A DNA stretch of 64,000 bases from Krasilnikovozyma curviuscula (taxonomy: Eukaryota > Basidiomycota > Tremellomycetes > Cystofilobasidiales > Mrakiaceae). Where the stretch lies: positions 1-64,000 of the forward strand of contig MVAQ01000061.1 in the NCBI GenBank assembly GCA_014825775.1, read 5' to 3'. Below the pieces are notes generated by a model. It was not told the origin of the DNA, made no database searches, and saw only the letters and a program-made list of their open reading frames with translations. Positions 1 through 11,253 of this stretch are shown here, one piece after another; the stretch's first letter is position 1; each line of letters opens with the position of its first letter. A program made the translations under genes and the position numbers.

Positions 1-133
1 TACTCAAACTCTGTAGATACGAGACTTGAAATAGCATTGTTGGGGAATCTGAGACAAGGCCTTGCAAGATCGTTGCGTTCAAATCAATGAAAAGTCATAC
101 AACTAACCAGATATCTAGCATTGTCCAGCCATG

Positions 134-2197
134 TCATCTCTGTCCGACATGAGGGGGCTGCGGCTGCTGTTGCTGCTGAGCAGCGTAGTAAGTAGCCCAT
201 TGTTGCTGGGGATTGACTGAATATTGAGCCTCAGCGAGGGGAGGTCCTTGCTGGTAAGGATTCTGCTGTTGTGGTGCGTATGCACCGAACGGCTGAGATT
301 GAAGGTGCTGAGGGTAGGGCTGCTGCGGCTGTTGTTGTTGGTGAGGGTACATTGGCTGCTGTAGTTGCTGTTGCTGGTAGTGTTGAGTTGGGGGTTGTTG
401 ATACGTCGGCATTACTGGAACGGGAACTGGTGGTGTCATCTCCAAGTATCGAGCTCGCGCGTTCCCTAGTGACGCATTCATTGCTTCCAGTTCAGCTGTG
501 AGACAATTGTGTCGACAAAAGACGTCAACAAAAGACTCCTTTGTCGACATTACGTACTAAACAGCACTCACTTCTTTCCTCGGCGTACTTCTTCATAAGA
601 GCTGACATCTTGCCTTGCATGTCGATCGACGACAAGTAAAGCTCCTGAACACAGAAAGGAGAGAGAGAATCAGCGTCGTGCAGATACGAAATAGAATAAT
701 TAACTGACTTCAATCTCTTTGTTTTCATCCACTCTATCGCCTCTGGTAGTGTCAATCCCTTTCAACTTCTCCAACAGTTCATCGAGTTTCCCACCTGGAA
801 GACCCATCGACAAGACTTTATCCTGGTCGTCTCCCGCGTTCCCATCAACATCAGGTAAAGGCTCAACGTAATTTACTGGAAATATTCCAACGGTTCCCTT
901 CAGTGTACCTCTCCACCATTCTTTGTACGTCCGCGAAAGCACCTTGATGATGTCCCCTTTGTAGAACGAGAGCTCGTTCGAGTTGTTTTCCGCCGCGGGC
1001 GTATAATCATACAGGGCTATCACTCTTGAAACAGTATCGATAGTTGGTGGAAGTGGTGCTGCTGCTGGCTCATTTGAGTAGGTGTTGCTGTTCGTTGTGT
1101 CAGTGGAGGTAATGATGGTGTTGGTGGATGAGGGCGCTGGTTTTGAGGCTTCACGTTTTGAGAGTTCGATTGCTTTTTGAAATTCATCTTCTTCTGCTGC
1201 TTCACGGGCCCGCTCCCTCGCTCTAGCTTCATCCTCGTTCTGAATGATAGGAGGGGTCAGTATGATGTCTCAGCTGAGGGCTAAAGGTTGACTGAACTAA
1301 CGTGATGAGTTCGAGATTGACCACTTGTGGAGTACATTCCATCTTTACATGCAGTTCAAGAGAACCTTAAGTAAAGATAGCAGTCTGGGGACGTAATACT
1401 TTGGACTCACTTCGCTTTAGCTTATCGTAAACGTCAGCAAGGATACCGTAATCCGAATCTCCTCCAAACTGAGCAGCCCACTTCTTTACCAGCTCTAAGA
1501 CCTTTTCCTTTACTTTCTCATTTGTCATCTACCGAGAGAAGTGGGATTATTTAGCGTCTGCTGCTCATTGTGGTCGCTGTGTTATTCTCGGAGAGACCTA
1601 ACCGAACTCAAACTCACTCGGTCATTGACTAGTCCTTGCAAGGTATCAGTGAAGCTCTTGCTGCTGATCTCGGCTCTAATGACTGGACCACAGTTCTCTG
1701 CTAACGTGTTTGCAAGCTACGAAGAAAGAGATCTGAACATCAGCACCAGTCATCTTCCTCTAGCGAGAAGGTAGTTGAAATGACCGCTTACTTCCAAGGA
1801 ATACAGCTGGACATTTGGGTTCTTGATAAGAAGCCTCTTCTGCAGTGAAAGAGTAGCATTTCGCGCACTGTAATAGGACGAAGAATGAGTTTCAGCATAA
1901 GAAGTCACACTTGAATCAGCTCGAGGCGTGGAACTGGAGAAGTGGTTGGAAGACATCCTTCAGGTAGCCCCACAGCTTCTGCTGCTTCAACCAGACCACA
2001 ACCACAGTTCTGATGGCTTCAAGATCAAGAATTGTTGACAAGTTAAACGATGAGGAAGGGTCTACTCACCCAGGTGTAGGGCTGTCTGATACCTTGTCGC
2101 AGAGCTCAAGATTGAGCCCCCAGTTGATGTCTGTTGCTCCCTCGTCAGTAGCCTTGGCTACTAGGTCATCAAAAGGATTGGCAGCAGCTCTAAACAT
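134..2197 (-). CDS. HSE1: HSE1-like ESCRT-0 subunit (VHS-UIM-SH3, STAM homologue)
   Basis: Hse1/STAM pairs with Vps27 as ESCRT-0 on endosomes and sorts ubiquitinated membrane cargo to the vacuole. Read from the right, the start at 2195-2197 opens MFRAAANPFDDLVAKATDEG, the beginning of a VHS domain that continues over several exons. An acidic ubiquitin-interacting motif (EEDEFQKAIELS) lies near 1150-1240. A clear SH3 domain (ALYDYTP, ELSFYKGD, WWRG, GIFPVNYVEPL) lies at about 850-1020. A GAT-like helical stretch (LEKLKGID) follows, and the tail at 134-500 is very rich in Gln and Pro, as in fungal Hse1. Introns are short. The gene is divergent from the glycosyltransferase, with only 191 bp between the start codons. 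Family assignment is strong; exact junctions in the VHS half are less certain. Confidence 0.9.
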
Positions 2198-2388
2198 AAT
2201 GGGATGAAAGGAGATTTTTCTAGGTCGGAGCAGTGGGGGGTCGGGGCTACCTGATACAGACTGCGATGCTGTATGAGTGACCTTCGACAGCCACCTTCGA
2301 CCCAACTCCCAACCAGAGGGCCGCCATGCTGGTTTTTCTATCTTGCTACGCTTGATTATCTCTCTCAAAAGGTTTTTGAGCCTCGAAG

Positions 2389-4477
2389 GTGGAACCGCTC
2401 CTCCCAATGTCAAACAAAATACAGTCGTTCGCTCTCAGTACGCTTAATGTACCTTCCAGAAGCAGTCAATACGAACCTGTATCTACAGACACCAACATGT
2501 TGCCTTACTCTACAACGAACTCAACATACAGAAAGCAATCAGCTGTCCTTCATGGCCTGTCGCACTTCTCTACCAAACCGGCTATTCTTGGGGGTTCAAT
2601 ACTGGTGTCATTTATCTTGACAGTACACTGGGTGTACTCCTTAGTATCTAATGGTGGTGATGTCTCTCAAGTAACGGCACCAAACACTTCTGGAGGCATC
2701 ATGTATTCTGCCACACCCTTTTCAGTCCCAAATGTCACCTATTTGAACGAGGTCTCCGTGAACAACCCTTATGCAGCAGTCAATATTCCAGGAGCTCACT
2801 TCAGAGATCCTTATCCTATGCAGACGGTCAATTACTTTTTCAGTCTGGCCGAAAAAGAAGTCTCTTCGAGAAACTTAGACACATGTCATGATCAGCTTGG
2901 AAGGAAGTTCGTGGAAGCCTACAACTCGAGCAGGCTGGTGTTCTGTAATGGTGAGGACGGCAGTGAGGTTATTTGTTTTCCAGTGAAGGATGACAGATTC
3001 ACGTCGTGGTGGCCTTATCCAGGTATGCTGCGCATTTATTTCCATTCCCGCGGGATTATCGCAAGTTTCTCATCAACTCCTCCCTTTATTTCTCCTCAGC
3101 CGCATACTGCAACTCGAAAAAACTTCAACCAGATCCAACAGCACCTAGGAGGATGTTTTCTCAGTCGTGCCTGGTGACAGGAGCAGGCGAAAAGCTCACA
3201 GTGGAAATGGGACGAGAGCGGTTTCTCGGTTCCGACGGCACCTTTGGTGGTAAAGTCACAGACGAGGACTTGGACAGGATTGGAGCCTGTGATTCACTTC
3301 TGGATAATGACAGGACGCTTATGATTATTGGGAGGCAGGACCAGTGGAACCGTGAGTGTATTCCATTTGTTTACTTTCTCAAATAGACACTGAGAAAACC
3401 TTGTATTTTTCTCTTGTCAGCATTCCACGTAGCAGAGGATCTTGTGACAACAGTATTGGATCTCCTTCTTACATCAATGTCCTTCCCGGATCAAGTACAA
3501 GATCGCATACAACTCATCTTCGTCGATGAGTTTGAACTTGCGCGCAACCACTTCTCAACACTTTGGGATAGGGTGGGAGCTTGGGCTCCCAGACGAACTA
3601 GTCTTGATCCTTGGTTGAAAGGCGAATGTTTCACTGGAAGTGTTATTCACTCAATTGGAGCTGGTGCGAGTTTGCTGAGCGCTGTTGGCGTTGGAAAATC
3701 GTGAGCTCTGTTGTTTGATCCCCTATGCTCCCGTCTCATTACTGATAAACGATAAATATCTTTCTTTGAACTAGATACAATTGTGCATCAACCCTTGTCT
3801 GGGCAGCTTCTCACTACTATCGACATCTTTTTGGGCTGCTACCACCATCACCATCGATCCAGTCGTACGAACCCATTAACGTTCTCTGGCTTTCGCGCGC
3901 AAAAATGGATGCACACGCCGTCAAGGTTGATGACTGGAGTGCTTGGAGGGACACTCGTCACATTGAGAACGAGCTGGAGATGCTTAACACTATTAGGGCT
4001 GGGATAACAGAGTTGTGCCGCAATGCGGATTGTGACTTTGAAGACATCAAGAATTTTCCTGAGAGTTGGGATCAGAAGGCTGTTGAAGGTGAAAACAGAA
4101 AGATTCGCTTTGCAACCATCGAGTGAGCTGGCCAATTCCTTGGCTGTGTGGAATTCGGGCTTTCCTCTCATCTTTCCTCTTTCGCGGGACTCAGTCCCTC
4201 TGTGCATGCGCTAGAGACTCAAATAGCTTTCGTTGGACAATCCACGGTTCTCCTTTCCTCTCATGGTGGGGCTTTGGGCCTCAGTCTTTTCCTTCCACCA
4301 GGTCAATCCAGTGTCATTGAGATCCAATCAACTGGTGCTACAGGCAACTACCATTTCCACAACATGGCCGCTCAGATGGGCAACAAGTACACGAGGCTGC
4401 TGGAGGAGAGGGTTGTTGATGTACATAGAGTTTGGAGAGCGATGGAGCAGGAGCTGAAGGAGAGGTTGACACAGTAG
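2389..4477 (+). CDS. GT61-family (DUF563) glycosyltransferase, type II membrane protein
   Basis: Five exons join in frame: about 2389-3022, 3100-3351, 3421-3700, 3775-4122 and 4195-4477. The product has a short cytosolic N-terminus, one membrane segment (GGSILVSFILTVHWVYSLV, about residues 65-85) and a lumenal domain. The C-terminal part has the GT61/DUF563 signature: a 'dNPFHvaEDL'-like stretch (QWNPFHVAEDLVTTVLDLL), then LSSHGGALGLSLFLPPGQS, matching the 'HGAGLtn..FlPpg' block. GT61 enzymes include xylosyltransferases and EOGT-type GlcNAc transferases of the secretory pathway; the donor sugar cannot be told from sequence alone. A second possible start, MSNKIQSF at 2407, would shorten the protein by six residues. 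The gene is convergent with the next one, with 68 bp between the stop codons. Confidence 0.82.
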
Positions 4478-4545
4478 GGGCACAGATAGAACGATACAAA
4501 CATCGTTATTAGAAACATTAACCACTCAAAATCTCAGTACTCCGA

Positions 4546-6067
4546 TCAATAGCCTTGGCACTCTTTCTCCAACCACGCCCAAAGTTCCTCACAGTTTTTC
4601 GGGTCGGTAGCAGCAGGCTGAGCGTCAACAACAGTTGTCCATGGAACAACGTACTGGGAATGCCAGGAAAAGTGGTGAGCTGAGATTCAAACGAAGCGAT
4701 TACTGCGAGTACACACCTTTCCGCCGAGCTTGAGGCCCTCTTCCGACGTAGCAAGCCAGAGCTGGTTGTAAGCCCCTTTTTCAGCTGGATGGGACAGCCA
4801 GGTGACAATATTTCGAATTCCACTTCCACTGTGTCGACTGAGCTCCGATCTGATGGCCTGGAAGTTCGTTCAGAGCCAAGTTAGGCGGTATGGTGTGGCA
4901 GATGAGAACGGAGACTTACTCCAGGGTGAAGTGAGCTGGATATAATTCCCTGGGATTCAAACTTCTTATTGAGCTCATTGGCGAACATAATATTACCCTT
5001 GAAGAGGTCGGTATGCGTGAGGACTTGCAGCTTGGTTATATGCAAGGTAACTCACGATCTTGGAAATTCCATACAGCGAAGTAACTGGAAGGATATCCTT
5101 CTCTGACAAGCCTTCGGGCTTCAACTGATCGTACTGAATTCCTAAACCCCACATGATGTCGTGCCCAATTGAGGAAACGTTGACGACTCTGGAAGGCACT
5201 CCAGTGTGAGCGTGAGACTTGAGAAGTTGGGGGATGAGAAGCGTTGTGAGGTGGTAGTGAGCAATGACATTAGTTCCGAACTGAAGGTCGTAACCTTGAG
5301 CCGTTTTCTGGAGAGGTGGGGGCATCATCACCTGCAACAAAGGGCGCGATTGATTGATGAATTAGAGGGTTGATCGTAATAATTCATGGACGCGCAAGAG
5401 AGCTTGAAACCCACACCAGCATTATTGATAAGGACATCTAAGTGAGCTTCCTTGCTGTTTGCCAGAAGACAAGAAGGGAGTCAGCGCCGCCGCTGGAAAC
5501 TAGCGCAGAATACCACTGACGACTTGAAATCTTCAACAGCAGCTCTTACTGATTTTAGGTCTCCTAAATCAGCTATCAGGAAACCTTTAATGTCTTTTCC
5601 AGTAGATGCCTTGAGCGATTTGATCGCTGTTTCTGCCTGCCAGGAAGAACTAATGTCAGTAATGGACATCCCCCCGGTCAATAGGGAAGCCTTCAGTAGC
5701 AGGAACCAACCTTGGAAGCTGAGCGGCCTAGGATGTATACAGTTGCGTTGTGTCCTAGTAAAGCCTTACATGTTTCGTATCCAATGCCAGTGTAACCTAG
5801 AAAGAAGAAGAAAATAGTGTGTTCTACTCACTCACTCACACGCAGATAGGTTTTGATAACCTCAAACTAACCTCCAGTGACAATGAACACCTAGTGAGAG
5901 GGGTGAATGGGGTGAGACAGATGAAGCCACAGCTAAATAGTATGGACAGCTAGAGAGGTGCTCACTTTGCCGGTCTGGTCAGGTATCTCAGCTGGCGTCC
6001 AATGGGACGTATAGAGCGGGTAAGTCTGGACGGTAAGCCTGTAGAGCAATCCCAAGAACCCGAACAT
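4546..6067 (-). CDS. Short-chain dehydrogenase/reductase, retinol-dehydrogenase-like
   Basis: This is an NAD(P)-dependent oxidoreductase of the SDR superfamily. The start at 6065-6067 gives MFGFLGLLYRLTVQTYPLY. A tiny exon near 5872-5890 then encodes VFIVTG and joins to GYTGIGYETCKALLG, giving the TGxxxGIG cofactor motif. INNAGV lies near 5415, the catalytic Ser in NVSSIGHD near 5170 and the YxxxK pair in LYGISK near 5080. The last exon ends in WLEKECQGY with the stop at 4546-4548. The order and the C-terminal 'HPGAIRSEL' stretch fit fungal proteins often labelled light-induced protochlorophyllide reductase or retinol dehydrogenase-like; the real substrate is unknown. The N-terminus is hydrophobic and may anchor the protein to ER or lipid droplets (inference). 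Confidence 0.85.
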
Positions 6068-6325
6068 GTTGCTCAGCGATGGTTTAGTGAATTCTGGTTG
6101 GGACGTAATTAGACCAATGGTGGCTCTTGAGGGGAGAATAGCAATTGTGACAGGAACTCAGGAGTCGTTGCTGCAGCAGGCTGTAGCTACGGGGAAGTGA
6201 CATCAAGAAATGGTCAGATGAGAATAGATTAATGGTTGTGTAGTGAACTGCTGAAATTAATCCTTGCTGTACGTGTTGTCCAGAGGTGATGGAGTAGCAT
6301 AACATTGAAGTTCCAACATGTGTGT

Positions 6326-8511
6326 TCACAGTTGGAATCCTTCTCCCCACATCTTGACTCCCCCTACTCTAATCTTTTCGCCGATGGAAAGAGTGACTAC
6401 CGAATTCCTGCCTTCGGCGACCAAACTCTCAGGACCGCAAGCAACCATTGCAACACCTGCAGTGGGTTGGTCAGCCGCGAGAAACGCCTTCAGGAGGGAA
6501 AATACGTTAGGTCTCCCCAGATTTAAGGTTGTAAAAGGTGACGGAATGGTAGGAAGAGCGGTATCGGGGCGAGTTAAATACAAGACGAGGGTGATGCTGG
6601 AGCTAAGAATGGGTTGAAAGAGTGGAAGAATCGAGTAATAAGTTTCTGTAACAAAACACGTGACAGACAATCAGCTGTCGAAAGTTGGGAACGCAGATAT
6701 AACACAACTTACTTAGATCCTTCAAGACCCACACCAACCTGACCAGGCGAGGAGCCTGTCCCTTGAAGTTGCGGATTCTACACTGCTCAGCAACTGCGAG
6801 CAAGAAGCTGACGCCAGATCCACCAGCAACACACACAACCTCTTCAACTGTGCACAGATCCCAACTCAGGCCACCCCAAGGACCATCGACGACTGCCCTG
6901 ACGTGCACGCCACAGATATTCCCATCGGCGTCGGTAGAAGATGCGAGTTGATGCAGTTTCTTTGTCCAATTTCCTTTGGAGTTAGATAGAAGGGTAATTC
7001 CTCGTCGAGGACTAGCTGCGCTCGTTGGTGATGAGAGAATGGTGAAAGGGTGGCTTTCGTAGAAGGAAAATCCATGAAGGACCCGAATTCCAACGTGTTG
7101 ACCAGGAATGAAACCACCGTTGACATCCGGGATATGAATCTGAAAGAGCGGAATCGATGCAGTGTGAAATGCAAGCCTTTTTGGGTGCACAAGATTTGGA
7201 GCAGAGCAACTTACAAGTGTCAAATCGTATCTAGCAATTACCACGGCGTCTTTAAATCTGACCTTAAAGATTCTCATCAGAAGGTCAAACGAGTAAAGGC
7301 CGACGGGTGGAAATACCCATGGTTGAGCATATGGAGTATGATAAGCAACAGCTGTAAAAAATCCAATGCTGCATCGTACGATGGAAAGGGCAATCATAAG
7401 TGCAGACCAAACTTGTAATGCGACAAAATCAACTCACAAGGACAAAAAACTGCGGTAATGAGATGTGAGCCACTGGTCAGCGATGGAACTAGTCGGCAAA
7501 GAGCTAAGAAGATACTTGCTGCAAAGTCCAAAAGACACCGTAAAAGTGGGTACGAATAGGCTTGATGGAACTAAGAGCAATCAGACAAAGGAAGCCATAG
7601 GCAATGACTCCTCTTCTAGACTTATCGTCAGCCAAGATGTAGTTGGCATTGCCGAATGTGATGAACTGGTTGATCCAGATTGAGCCATGGCAGGTTGCGC
7701 AGAGCCAGACAATTCGGCCAGCCCAACGATGAGCCCAATTGAACTTCTCGTAACCCAAGCCAAGGAAAAAGGTAAGTGGATTGTTTTTGGTTGCGAGGAG
7801 CATCAACGGTGTCAACTGCGCGAGTGCAATGAAGCCTATTCATGATTGCAGTATTATGTCAGCTCATCCTGACAGAGCATTCAAAAGTCAACTTAGAAAA
7901 AACATTTACCGAATCGATTAGGGTTGGATAGCAGCTGGGCGTCTTTTGTGATACAGACGAAGACCGCAGTCAAGTACAGACTAAGCAGAGCAAGTTGTCC
8001 TACAGTCCACGTCAAATAGGCCTTTCTAAACCAGATGATTCCTCCACGATTTGAGCATGCTGGGAAACTAAACACAGGTAGAGTGTATAGTGCGAGGGTG
8101 GTCCAGACTGAAGTCAAGAAAATCCAGGTTGAAGCACTCCTTCTGTTAGGGGAGGGCGACGAATCCAATGTGGCAACCTTTCCTTCAACTTGTTGCTCTA
8201 CCTCTTGATATATCCCAGAAGGGCTGAGGGCTTCATACATGGCCCATCCTTTGAAAATCCTCCCAGATCTGATGGATTGGAAGAGTTTGGGAAGGGAGAG
8301 GAGGATGACTGCTCCTAGCAACCCGCACCAGATCTCAGTGAAGTAGGTTTGATAAATCGGATCGGTGACATAGCTGTTGTAGATCTGGTACTCTGTTGGA
8401 GCAGAAGGACTGAGTGGTTGTCAATGAAGGAGAGGGTTAAAGTCAACATCAATAATAAGGGGACGGATGCTGAATTTTTTCTACTTACGGTAATCCAACA
8501 TCTACTGACAT
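6326..8511 (-). CDS. Ferric/cupric reductase transmembrane component (FRE/NOX superfamily)
   Basis: This plasma-membrane flavocytochrome would move electrons from NADPH through FAD and haem to extracellular Fe(III) or Cu(II). The start at 8509-8511 gives MSVDVGLPPSAPTEYQIYNS across an intron. Several membrane helices follow. One haem His pair is clear, HRWAGRIVWLCATCH (7690-7740, 13 residues between the histidines). The FAD-binding HPFTILSSP (about 7035), the NADPH-binding GGSGVSFLLAV (about 6800) and a C-terminal VACGPE lead to a stop at 6326. The second haem pair falls across a short exon near 7435-7470 that I could not resolve with certainty, so that ligand pair is unverified. The gene is in tandem with BIM1-like and CTR genes on the same strand, which points to copper and/or iron uptake as its job. 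Confidence 0.88.
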
Positions 8512-8839
8512 GACAATGGGAAGAAACAGAAGACTGCTTGATACTACGAGGTTGAAGTTCATTATACAAGTTGTCGGAACTGTGTGCACTGTATATTCTG
8601 TGTTGTGAGCGACGTTGAAGAGAGAAGGAACGTATGCTGTGTTCTCTCAGCTTTCCTCTCGTACTCATTTGTCATTGAATTTTCGTTATATTTAAATATT
8701 TGTTGTCTCCTCTCGAATTAGCGCTTTCGTTTAACAAGCATTTGGCATCGGTGCGTCTCATCGTTTTTGTAAACGTTTCAAAGCGGGACATCGATGTAAA
8801 CTCAAACGAACGGCTAAATAAGAATACCATAAAATGACT
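8512..8839. other. Intergenic region between BIM1-like stop and reductase start
   Basis: These 328 bp hold the 3' end of the BIM1-like gene and the promoter of the reductase. The stretch is AT-rich around 8690-8700 (ttatatttaaatattt). I see no convincing open frame and no TTTGCTC-type copper element. Confidence 0.5.
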
Positions 8840-9951
8840 TCAAATTGAAATTGACAAAGCAAACAACGCTAAAAATCCTCCCAAGCCCCCGATCTTTGCG
8901 ACAGAACAGGTGGCTGAGGAAACCTTTGTTGCCGAAGCAGATGCAGAAGCAGGGGATGCAGAAGCTCCGGTTTGAGCAGCGGAAACTGCTGCAGTAGATG
9001 ACATGGAAGCAACGGAAGCGATGGAACTAGCAGATTCTGGATTGAGGAGGGTTGTTAACGCGCATGTGTCGTTCGACGGGACAGAATAGTTGGCTCTCAA
9101 GACAACACTGCGTAAAATGCACTGTCAGCGCAAGGAACACTTTATTGACACCACGAAGCAAATTCCACTTACTCAGCACATTGGAAGAGTTCCCCATCAC
9201 CACCCTAGAGAGAATGGAAGCAAAATAACGAATGTTCAGCAACCAATTGACAGGCGCTGCAAAAAAAAAGTGGAAAGATGGAAGCGTACGTTGAATTGAA
9301 CCTGAATTGTAGCATTAGCTCCATCATGAGCACCAGTCAAGTTTAAACTAGAGACATCAACGTCGAAACAAGCAGGACCCTCTGCAATCTGTCATATCAA
9401 AGATGAATAGGCGAACGAGTGAGCCTCCGAGATATAGACGATTACGCACCGTGCCCACAAAGAGCCAAGAATCAGTACTTACCTGGAAGAAAGACTTGAG
9501 GAATGGAATATTTGTTCCGTCAGAAAATTGGGAGTAAGATGTTGGATCGGAAGAGAGTGAGATGAGGACATCGACAGTTGCAAGAGTCTGATTGAGTCCC
9601 AGCCAAAACAAACACGGAAACAAAGAAAGGGCAGGTGTGAGGATTTGCGTCGGGAAGGAAGTATCAGAAAGATATCTTTTCCTTTTTCAGGCTTACATGG
9701 TGAGATGTGATATGCATTGTGGTGGTATTGAGAGGGAAATCCGTTCGAGGGTTGGCAACATTTGGAAATCCGCCGCAGAAGTTCGCTGAACAGAGAAAAG
9801 ACACCGTTACTCCTTTTTAACAGGAACCAGAGTATTTGAGAAACTTACGTTCAAGATCTTCATCAAACCCTCTGGTTGGGGGGAATTCGAGAGTGAAGTG
9901 GGCAGAAGCACATTGTAAGAAAGCTACAGCTAAGATAGCTCTCAAAAGCAT
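8840..9951 (-). CDS. BIM1/X325-family secreted copper-binding protein, probably GPI-anchored
   Basis: The protein starts MLLRAILAVAFLQCASA, a signal peptide; cleavage leaves His as residue 1 of the mature chain (HFTLEFPPTRGFDEDLE), the copper-brace N-terminus of LPMO-like X325 proteins. Six short exons join in frame and give EPNFCGGFP, MHITSHH, EGPACFDVDV, LFQCADVVLRANYS and NDTCAL, so four cysteines can form two disulfides. The tail is rich in Ser and Ala and ends in a hydrophobic stretch (GGLGGFLALFALSISI), typical of a GPI-anchor signal. In Cryptococcus, the family member Bim1 binds Cu(II) at the surface and works with the Ctr1 importer (established knowledge). Here it sits between a metalloreductase and a CTR gene on the same strand. 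Family call is firm; GPI anchoring is inferred from the tail. Confidence 0.9.
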
Positions 9952-10351
9952 TGTGATGGGAAAAAATATTGGAGTGGTAGGTGGGCGAAAATGAGAGGAA
10001 TGGCAGGATGTTTTAGGGGAGATCTGGTTGGGAGGCAAGAAATTAAGGAGAAGGGGAGGGAAGTTTTTGTAATCTTGTTTGTGTGATGTCCGATGGCGAA
10101 GCGCGTTACACTTTTACCCCGGGCTGGGTCGAAATTATCTATGCACAACATCTACCAATTTCAAATTTTTCAGTATGTGTGTGTTTCAAGAGCTCGTTCG
10201 CGAAGTCAGACGGTGCTGTATGAGGAGAAAGTAAAATCTCAGGACAAAATCTCGCGAGTACTGCAGGTCAGACAGATACAAAGAGAGCTCAATGTAGTGG
10301 CATACTTCGTGAAACAAGATTCAGAACTATGTAAAATGCTACGACCTGAAT
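9952..10351. promoter_or_regulatory. Promoter region of the BIM1-like gene / 3' end of CTR
   Basis: This 400-bp gap separates the CTR stop from the BIM1-like start codon. The part just upstream of the start is strongly purine/GT-rich on the + strand (9961-10080), so pyrimidine-rich on the coding strand, as is common in fungal core promoters. I found no TATA box or known copper-response heptamer. Confidence 0.4.
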
Positions 10352-11253
10352 CTAATCACTGAGAACCCCACTACAAACTCTTCCAAACATCGTCTCTCCG
10401 ACGACTGCACCACAACAAATACAGAGGAAAAAGTAGATGTTGAAGGTCCTAAATGGAATAGGAGTCGCAGCTTCAGCTTCTTTTATTTTTATTTTTCTTA
10501 ATATCTAATAAAGTGAAAGCTTACATGACAGCCAGCATGAGAGTGTAGTGAAGCGCCGTTTGAAGACCCTGAAGTAGACCTCTCGATATATCACTGGACG
10601 GTACAAACGGCAAAGCCCAGGGTGAAACTTGGTATGGAAGTACATCAGTGATCGATGGTAGAGGATGGAGAGGTTGAGAAGCTGGTTGAGGTAGCAAGTA
10701 TTGCCTGTTCATATGGTTGCTTTCTTGCTCCAGGGAGGACGGGTTTGGGGCACCGTAGGACGGTGTAGCTTGATGCAGCGCTGAGATATTTGGTAGAGAA
10801 GAGAGAAGTCTCTCTGTTCTAGAAACAAAGAGCGAGGAGTCATTGATGTGGATAAATAGCAGGCTCAAGTGCTAGAGAAAGGAGGCTGCGGCTCACTTTG
10901 TTCTCCATCGCACCTCACAACTAGCTGAGAGAGCAGCCAGTAATCGATCTACGATGGCTGAAAAGAACAGTACCAAGCAGGCTCCAGCGAATCCCCCGTT
11001 GGTAGAAGGAGTCCAAGACTGAGCGGCACAAAAATTATGTTTTCATTCACTTTAATGAGGTGAAGTCAAGCAAACTCACCATAAACCAAAGAGTGTCTCC
11101 TAACTCAGCGTGAAAGTACATTTTTGTTGTCATTACCCCGTCGGTGCTTGTCGTACCCATGTCCATTGAGCTCTGCAATTGACACAAAAAAGCTGCTTCA
11201 GCTATCTAGGTGCGATGGCACAATAAGGATAGACAGGATCTCACCATATCCAT
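10352..11253 (-). CDS. CTR-family high-affinity copper transporter
   Basis: Five exons join exactly in frame: 11245-11253, 11080-11172, 10897-11018, 10525-10818 and 10352-10448. They total 615 nt, or 204 residues plus stop. CTR proteins form trimeric Cu(I) channels in the plasma or vacuolar membrane. The N-terminus MDMSSMDMG is a Met-rich copper motif, followed by KMYFHAELGDTLWF and SWTPSTNGGFAGACLVLFF (helix 1 region). A hydrophilic loop of about 75 residues precedes helix 2, YTLMLAVMTFN, which carries the selectivity motif MxxxM. Helix 3, GAVVGETMFG, carries GxxxG. The first coding exon is only 9 nt (Met-Asp-Met). The gene lies upstream of the BIM1-like and reductase genes in the same orientation, completing a copper-uptake set. 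Confidence 0.92.

Noticed and set aside
271..501. Plus-strand frame over the HSE1 tail
   Set aside because: Antisense shadow of the Gln/Pro-rich HSE1 C-terminus.
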